Assembly: GCA_035610835.1 (NCBI GenBank)
Contig: CM069447.1
Location: 76,583,982 to 76,647,981 of the forward strand
Length of the DNA: 64,000 bases
Direction: 5' to 3'
Origin: Ophiura sarsii
Taxonomy: Eukaryota; Echinodermata; Ophiuroidea; Amphilepidida; Ophiuridae
The notes beneath the pieces are model-generated. The model searched no databases and was not told the DNA's origin. It saw only the letters and a list, made by a program, of their open reading frames with translations. Every line of letters begins with the position of its first letter. Within the stretch, counting starts at the first letter, position 1. Shown here in pieces: positions 59,201 to 64,000 of this stretch. The translations under genes and the position numbers were made by a program.

Positions 59201-59395
59201 TTTTACCATTTTTGGCGGCCATTTTGGCGGCCATCTTGGATTTTGATGTGTTAACAAAGCAAAAGTTCTGGATATGAGTGTCTAGTGGTCTAATACATAC
59301 AAGACTGCGTTATTTACATCCAACAGAGTTTCCAAAATTCATCATAAGTTTATTAGTGTGCTTTATGTTGGCATTTTGGCGGCCATTTTGAAAAT
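56225..59395. mobile_element. 3.2-kb palindromic foldback element with subrepeated arms
   Basis: The left arm 56225-57600 and right arm 57730-59395 are inverted copies. Landmarks pair from the ends inward: ATTTTCAAAATGGCC, ACTAATAAACTTATGATGAA, GTAAATAACGCAG, then repeated GGGATGTATGTRTTAGACC blocks, GGGGCTGTAGATCTAG, and ATAGACTCCAT around a loop of about 130 bp. Inside the left arm a unit of about 175-186 bp (starts at GGGATGTATG: 56476, 56651, 56837, 57014) is tandemly repeated, each with CCAAAATGGCCGCC-like words; the right arm mirrors this. No transposase is visible. Arms differ by many point changes, so the palindrome is not an assembly fold-over. Confidence 0.88.
58001..58300 (+). repeat. 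28-bp minisatellite, 11 units, in the right arm only
   Basis: The unit is ACAATACAAAACAATTGTTT followed by GTTCATTT, repeated almost perfectly (one copy has AAAGCAATTG). The matching place in the left arm (about 57320) has a single ACAATTGTTT core, so the array grew after the palindrome formed. The units abut with no spacers. Confidence 0.95.
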
Positions 59396-61501
59396 GGCTG
59401 AAAACTCAGCCATCAGCGATATTCTGAAACTAGAAGTTAATACCTTTCCAAAATCCTTTTGTTATTCACACATGAATGTAAATAAACATCACTTATAGTG
59501 ATACAGTAAATGGATGTAGCTGTCAAAAGCAGATTTAAGAAGAATTCTGTTTATTTAATACGAGTCTGTTCTGCCATGAATAAAGTTAAAACTCAACCTA
59601 CCTGGCAACACTTTTTTTTAATATGCACTTTGAAACATGAGCAACATTATCCCTGATCCAAAAATAGTTGTTCTCTATTTTAGACATAACAGGATGATTT
59701 ATTAAATAGTTTGCTGAAATTAAACGTGTATTTTCATACCATGTAATACCGATTTGTTTTGGAAAAAGTCAACACTTTCTGGCAACACTGTTCCAACAGG
59801 TATGAATTACCCATGGATATTTTTACTGGGTCTAGAGCCAGTCTTCAAAACGAAGGTTGCTCAACCTACCAAACCACACCAAACCATACCAAGAATGGGT
59901 GGTTTGCCGTTAGTATATTTACACGAGCATGACTAGGCGACACTATTTGGAACCTAATAGAAACATGGAATTGATGTTTACTTTTAGTGCAGATTTTCAG
60001 TACGATTTTTGGTAGGATTTTCAGTACGATTTTTGGTTTGGTAGGATTTGCCTCTCTCAAACTTATATACAGGCCTGGATTGCCAGTGCAACCGCTATCG
60101 CGGAATTGGGCTTATTTTCAGAAGTCAGGCTACATGTATTTTCTATTGGCAAATAATGAATGAGAGACCACTTGAGCCTTGGTTTGGGTGTTTAAAGTGG
60201 CAACACTGAACCGGCACTGAACGCACGCTCACACGCAACAGACAGACTGGACAATAATGTTAGTGTTGGTTGATCATGTTGATAGCGTCCATGGCCATGG
60301 AAAACGGCCTTACTGGAAATTGCGATTTTTCCACTTTAGAATTAGAAACTGACCAACATATTCCATATAAATGTTGCTAAAGGACTCATATAACTGATGT
60401 ACATGTATGTGATATTTTCTTAATTTATGTGTTATTTTATAGAGTAATTCTCCTTCTAAAAATGACCTATAAAGAAGCCATTTTTTCTTGCTAACTAATA
60501 CGTTTTCACATTTCTAAGTTGCACTACGGGAATAATTGAAGCCTTGTTTAGATAAAATCTTGTGTACGTAAAGTCGTATTTACAGCCGGAATTGTATAGC
60601 TACCCGAATTAAAACTGAGCTAGATTTTGCGGTACGAAATAATAGTCGCCATTTTCGTTTGTGACCTGTTCATTCCGTTGCTGCGATTACCACGCTATAA
60701 TTAGGCTCGTCAATCCTTTTTGTCACAAAATGCGCCCAATTTGAAGTTACCAATTGAAACATAATATAGCGGGGCGCGAAATGGAAACCGTAAACTCTGT
60801 AATTCGTTGTCCTTTGTATCGATTAATCTAGAGCCTTGACAATCCACTTGAGAAATCATGGTAGTTCGAAGTCATGGTAAAGTGCAGGCCTGGATTGCAC
60901 TTAGATATTTTGGTTTGTTTGTTGGAAAGATCGCGTGATTGCAAATGATAGTGAAATGAAACGTTTTTTCTCCATCACAGTGGAGCCTGAGCTAATAGGT
61001 ACATTATCATTTTACGGGAGTGTTGTATGGGCCAGGTGATTCATTCTTGCCAAAAAAAGCCTGACCTTAATTATAGCACTTCGTCATACACCAGGGAGGT
61101 GTAATAGGTAATAACATCTGGTCATACATATTCGTTATTTTATTGTTACAAATGTTAGATTTTTGATGATAAAGACTGGATGTTTAGTTAGTGCAGTCAG
61201 TCATGGACTTCTAATAAGTCCATGGTGCAGTAAATACAATACATAGTCTGACCAAATAATAACTCCTTGGTCTGACGAAAAACAAAGGCAAGGATTGTTG
61301 TTGTTTGTTTACATATAGTGTTGTTGTAATTGTCAAACAAATAATATTTAAAAAATAGCATCAAATAGGAGGGACCCGCCCGCGAGAGGAGCAGCGTTAA
61401 AAATCGGAGCCGGCGCGAGCGAGAAACACGTCTTTTTTTGTTTCTTGGCCTCATCACACTACCTGTTGTGGGATCTGTTGCTATGCTACTTCCTCCTGAT
61501 G
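59396..61501. other. No recognised gene; small repeats
   Basis: Holds a 24-bp two-copy repeat (GATTTTCAGTACGATTTTTG, 59992 and 60016), a shared 13-mer AGGCCTGGATTGC near 60070 and 60888, and three TGGCAACACT words (59603-60205). A CpG-rich patch lies at 61373-61430. None defines a gene. Confidence 0.4.
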
Positions 61502-61760
61502 TGGAGTATTTTATTTTATTTTATTTATTTATTTGGACATACACTTTTGAAACAGTGGCATGAGTCTTCTCGACTGATGCGTCCTTAAAACATATTACAC
61601 AATATTATCACATGTAATAAAAAGGCAGAATATATACAAATATTTACATGATAGGCCTAACATAGAATCATACAAGTTGAATGCTACGTGCGGTCCATGC
61701 ACGTTTTAAGTAGGATTTGTATGTGTATTATACTAGGCCTACGCCTATTCCCGGGGGGCT
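61502..61760 (-). mobile_element. Possible 3' end of a LINE on the minus strand
   Basis: On the minus strand the sequence ends GTGTATGTCCAAATAAATAA and runs into A-rich TAAAA repeats, a common form of LINE 3' tail. No coding part is visible upstream, so only the untranslated end may be present. Confidence 0.35.
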
Positions 61761-61790
61761 ATTATGTCTTCATTGTATGTTTTGAGAGGT

Positions 61791-61838
61791 GTAAATTAGG
61801 CCTCTTTCAACAATGGGACTGACAATGGCCTAATTTAC
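61791..61838. repeat. Small hairpin, 12-bp arms
   Basis: GTAAATTAGGCC (61791-61802) and GGCCTAATTTAC (61827-61838). Confidence 0.75.
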
Positions 61839-62204
61839 ATATATAGCGTGGGGTCGCGATTTTGAATTTGAAGAGCCTTAATACACTAGAGCATTGCACC
61901 TGAATACTTGGAAGGACTTGACAAGTTCACATTCGTAATTCGTTCACGCGTCATCGTTCCGTTGCAGCATCGCTTTTTGTTTAGAACTATATTTTGTCGG
62001 TTATCAGACACGATTTGAGATCTATTTTATAAATAGGTAAGACAGTGATTGGTAATATAATTGTTGTAATATTTTTTTTTTATGAATTATTAACAACGGC
62101 AATTTTGTGTGTGTGCAGGAATGTCCTCGCAGGAATGTCCTCTGCCACTGTTTAAAAGCATGATTAAAGGCATATTATGTGATGTTTTCCGGGGAGCGCT
62201 CTCT

Positions 62205-62236
62205 ATTCATGATTTTTTTAGAAAGAAATCATGAAT
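62205..62236. repeat. Small hairpin, 11-bp arms
   Basis: ATTCATGATTT (62205-62215) and AAATCATGAAT (62226-62236). Confidence 0.75.
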
Positions 62237-62290
62237 ATATTCCAAGTTACAGAGCGATACGATTCCTAAATCCTAATTTACTAGTACCTC

Positions 62291-62369
62291 AAAATCATGG
62301 TTTTAGAGTGAATTTAGAGTAAAAATAAGTTATCCGACAGTTTATTTTCACTCTAAAAACATGATTTTT
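62291..62369. repeat. Hairpin, about 22-bp arms
   Basis: AAAATCATGGTTTTAGAGTG (from 62291) pairs with CACTCTAAAAACATGATTTT (ending 62368), with one bulge, around a 34-base loop. Confidence 0.75.
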
Positions 62370-62772
62370 AGACGGACGCACCGGCGAAACTTGAAAACAC
62401 CTTTAAAATTATGGGGAAAATATAGAATTACAAGCACTTTCACCTTCTCCCGCGTGCAGAAGTTACCCGTATGGTGTAATTTTCCGGGTGAAAATCCAGT
62501 CAAATTTGACATTTTAACTAACGAGACTGCACTAAATTGATCATAAAACTATAGCCGAATTAATAATTTATTGTACTAATAACACGCACGCAGCACAAAG
62601 ATGATCGCGCCCGAAATTATCAAGCTTTGGCTGTGCGCGCCTCACGCAATGTACGCAATACGCTGCTCCAATGTATTCGTTCAATTATAAATTCGACTTA
62701 TAGCAGCTATTTATGCAGTCGTTAAATACGAGCAGGTATGTAAGTACCTATATTTACACGCTCTACGCAGAA

Positions 62773-62922
62773 AAGTGCGCTGCGCAATTGTTGTATAAAG
62801 GTAAAGTGCGCTGCGCACTTTTAACAATTATTCAAAGTGCGCAGATAATCAATATGCGTCCTTTCTAGAATTAGTAAAAGTGCGCTGCGCATTTTTTCGA
62901 ATTATTAAAAGTGCGCAGATAT
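62773..62922. repeat. Cluster of AAAGTGCGC palindromic motifs
   Basis: AAAGTGCGCTGCGCA-type words occur at about 62772, 62802 and 62877, and the half form AAAGTGCGCAGATA at about 62834 and 62909. The segment is a diverged 75-bp tandem duplication. CpG-rich in AT-rich surroundings. Confidence 0.65.
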
Positions 62923-64000
62923 CTAGTCATAGCTATAAATAAGTCGGTAGGTTGTGGTTGGGTCATGAGATACGATTCAAGTGAAACTTATGATCCATAT
63001 TATTTATTTTTTTGACTGATATAAGAAAACACTCTAGCTATTGTCTTGTCTCAGTAAAACACGGGCGCCGGGTGGGGTCACTCCATAGATTTTAGACATT
63101 CGTATATCATATGTATATCAATCTTCTTAATAAAATAAGTAAAGAAAAAAGCTCTTCTTATGGATAGACTATATAATAGTACCATATATTGAATTCCTTG
63201 TGTGACATACGAATGATAACCACAGTAGTCTTTTTTTAGAAGAATTAATCGTCTTCTTAAATCCAACTTAAGAAGATCCGTAGGTTTTATAGGACCTGGT
63301 TATCAGTTCCGTATCCGTGTAGACTGGAACGAATTTGAATTTCGAGGTTCCGACGTTATAGCTTGGAAATTATAAGGCGGGATTATTGTAAGGCGGCCTC
63401 ATAACTGACATATATAGAGGGACTTCGGGTATAGTTGCTATATTTAATGTATAGGCCCGACTATAGGTCTTTGTTTTTACTAAGTACCGTTTCTTCCCCC
63501 ATACATATCCATTCCATCATGATATTAATCCAGTTTCTTATACACTCACAGGCTCCTTTTTGGCCGTTTGCTTTTGAATTCCCTATCTTTCCCCTTCTAA
63601 TATATGTTGAGTTTCAAGTTACTCCGGATAAGTTCAAAGGAATCGTGACTTTACTGCAACATAGCTTAAGATGAGTAAAATCATATCACCGCAAATTCCC
63701 ACAGCAATAACATTGTCCATGGTTTTTAGATTTATATCAGTAATGTTTGGTAATTTTAAAATTGTCTACTTTATTATTAGACCCTAATCGGGTAAAAAGT
63801 TTGGGGTCCGCGGTCACGATGACATTCCTCACACATAAATGGCGTTAACAGCACATGAAGGTGTTTTTTCGGGGTTATGATCGTAAAAAATGCTAGGATT
63901 TATCGTAACACATGCACGACGTGTAGCCTTATTTTACATGTTTATGCATTACAAACGATGCTCTACTCGACAGCACTATGATAAAAATCAGCATGATGCC
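62923..64000. other. No recognised gene
   Basis: Two modest open frames exist (62 codons minus, 79 codons plus), without recognisable features. Sequence is AT-rich and without repeats that I could define. Confidence 0.4.

Noticed and set aside
61197..61457. Minus-strand 86-codon frame beginning with an Arg/Lys/Ser-rich stretch
   Set aside because: The basic stretch comes from a short CpG-rich patch; the rest is AT-driven. No homology recognised.
62773..62922. NRF1 binding-site cluster
   Set aside because: Motif is TGCGCTGCGCA, one base short of the TGCGCATGCGCA spacing; kept only as an unexplained motif cluster.

Overview
This window is AT-rich animal (metazoan) DNA. It has phase-0 exons bounded by GT..AG introns, non-LTR retrotransposon remains, mariner-type elements with TA target duplications, tRNA-derived repeats, long foldback elements and satellite arrays. 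It has no bacterial features: no operons, ribosome binding sites or dense coding. The repeat load and the ankyrin exon style suggest a marine invertebrate, possibly a deuterostome, but the sequence alone does not fix the species. A 100-N run at 8842-8941 marks an assembly gap.

Layout. 0-2.1 kb: four tandemly duplicated ankyrin-repeat exons, with a 524-bp TIR element inside one intron. 2.1-8.8 kb: no intact gene, but an orphan histone-type 3' stem-loop (minus strand), a 40-bp G run, a broken LINE (PHD-like finger plus start of an APE endonuclease) and a 5'-truncated LINE RT tail. 8.9-26.8 kb: a head-to-tail satellite of about seven and a third units of 2,406 bp, nearly identical. Each unit carries two divergent tRNA-like Pol III modules and a large imperfect hairpin. 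27-31 kb: foldback/hairpin repeats, including a 1.1-kb inverted repeat. 31-36 kb: a SINE-like remnant, a possible small first exon, retroelement fragments and a 1,966-bp TIR element with a nested reverse transcriptase. 36.0-47.8 kb: an 11.8-kb foldback-like insertion built of about 140-bp tandem repeats in two opposed arrays. It splits a retrotransposon in two and is flanked by a 7-bp direct repeat. 47.8-55 kb: the rest of that retrotransposon, a mariner-like element with a transposase C-terminus and a nested hairpin element, retroelement pieces, a large degenerate LINE and a 676-bp mariner-type MITE. 56.2-59.4 kb: a 3.2-kb palindrome with a 28-bp minisatellite in one arm only. 59.4-64 kb: mostly unassignable, with a few hairpins.

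Apart from the ankyrin exons and one doubtful 46-bp exon, I see no host protein-coding sequence. The window is best read as a stack of transposable elements and satellites. Insertion order can be read in several places: MITE into ankyrin intron, foldback into retrotransposon, RT into TIR element, hairpin into mariner.
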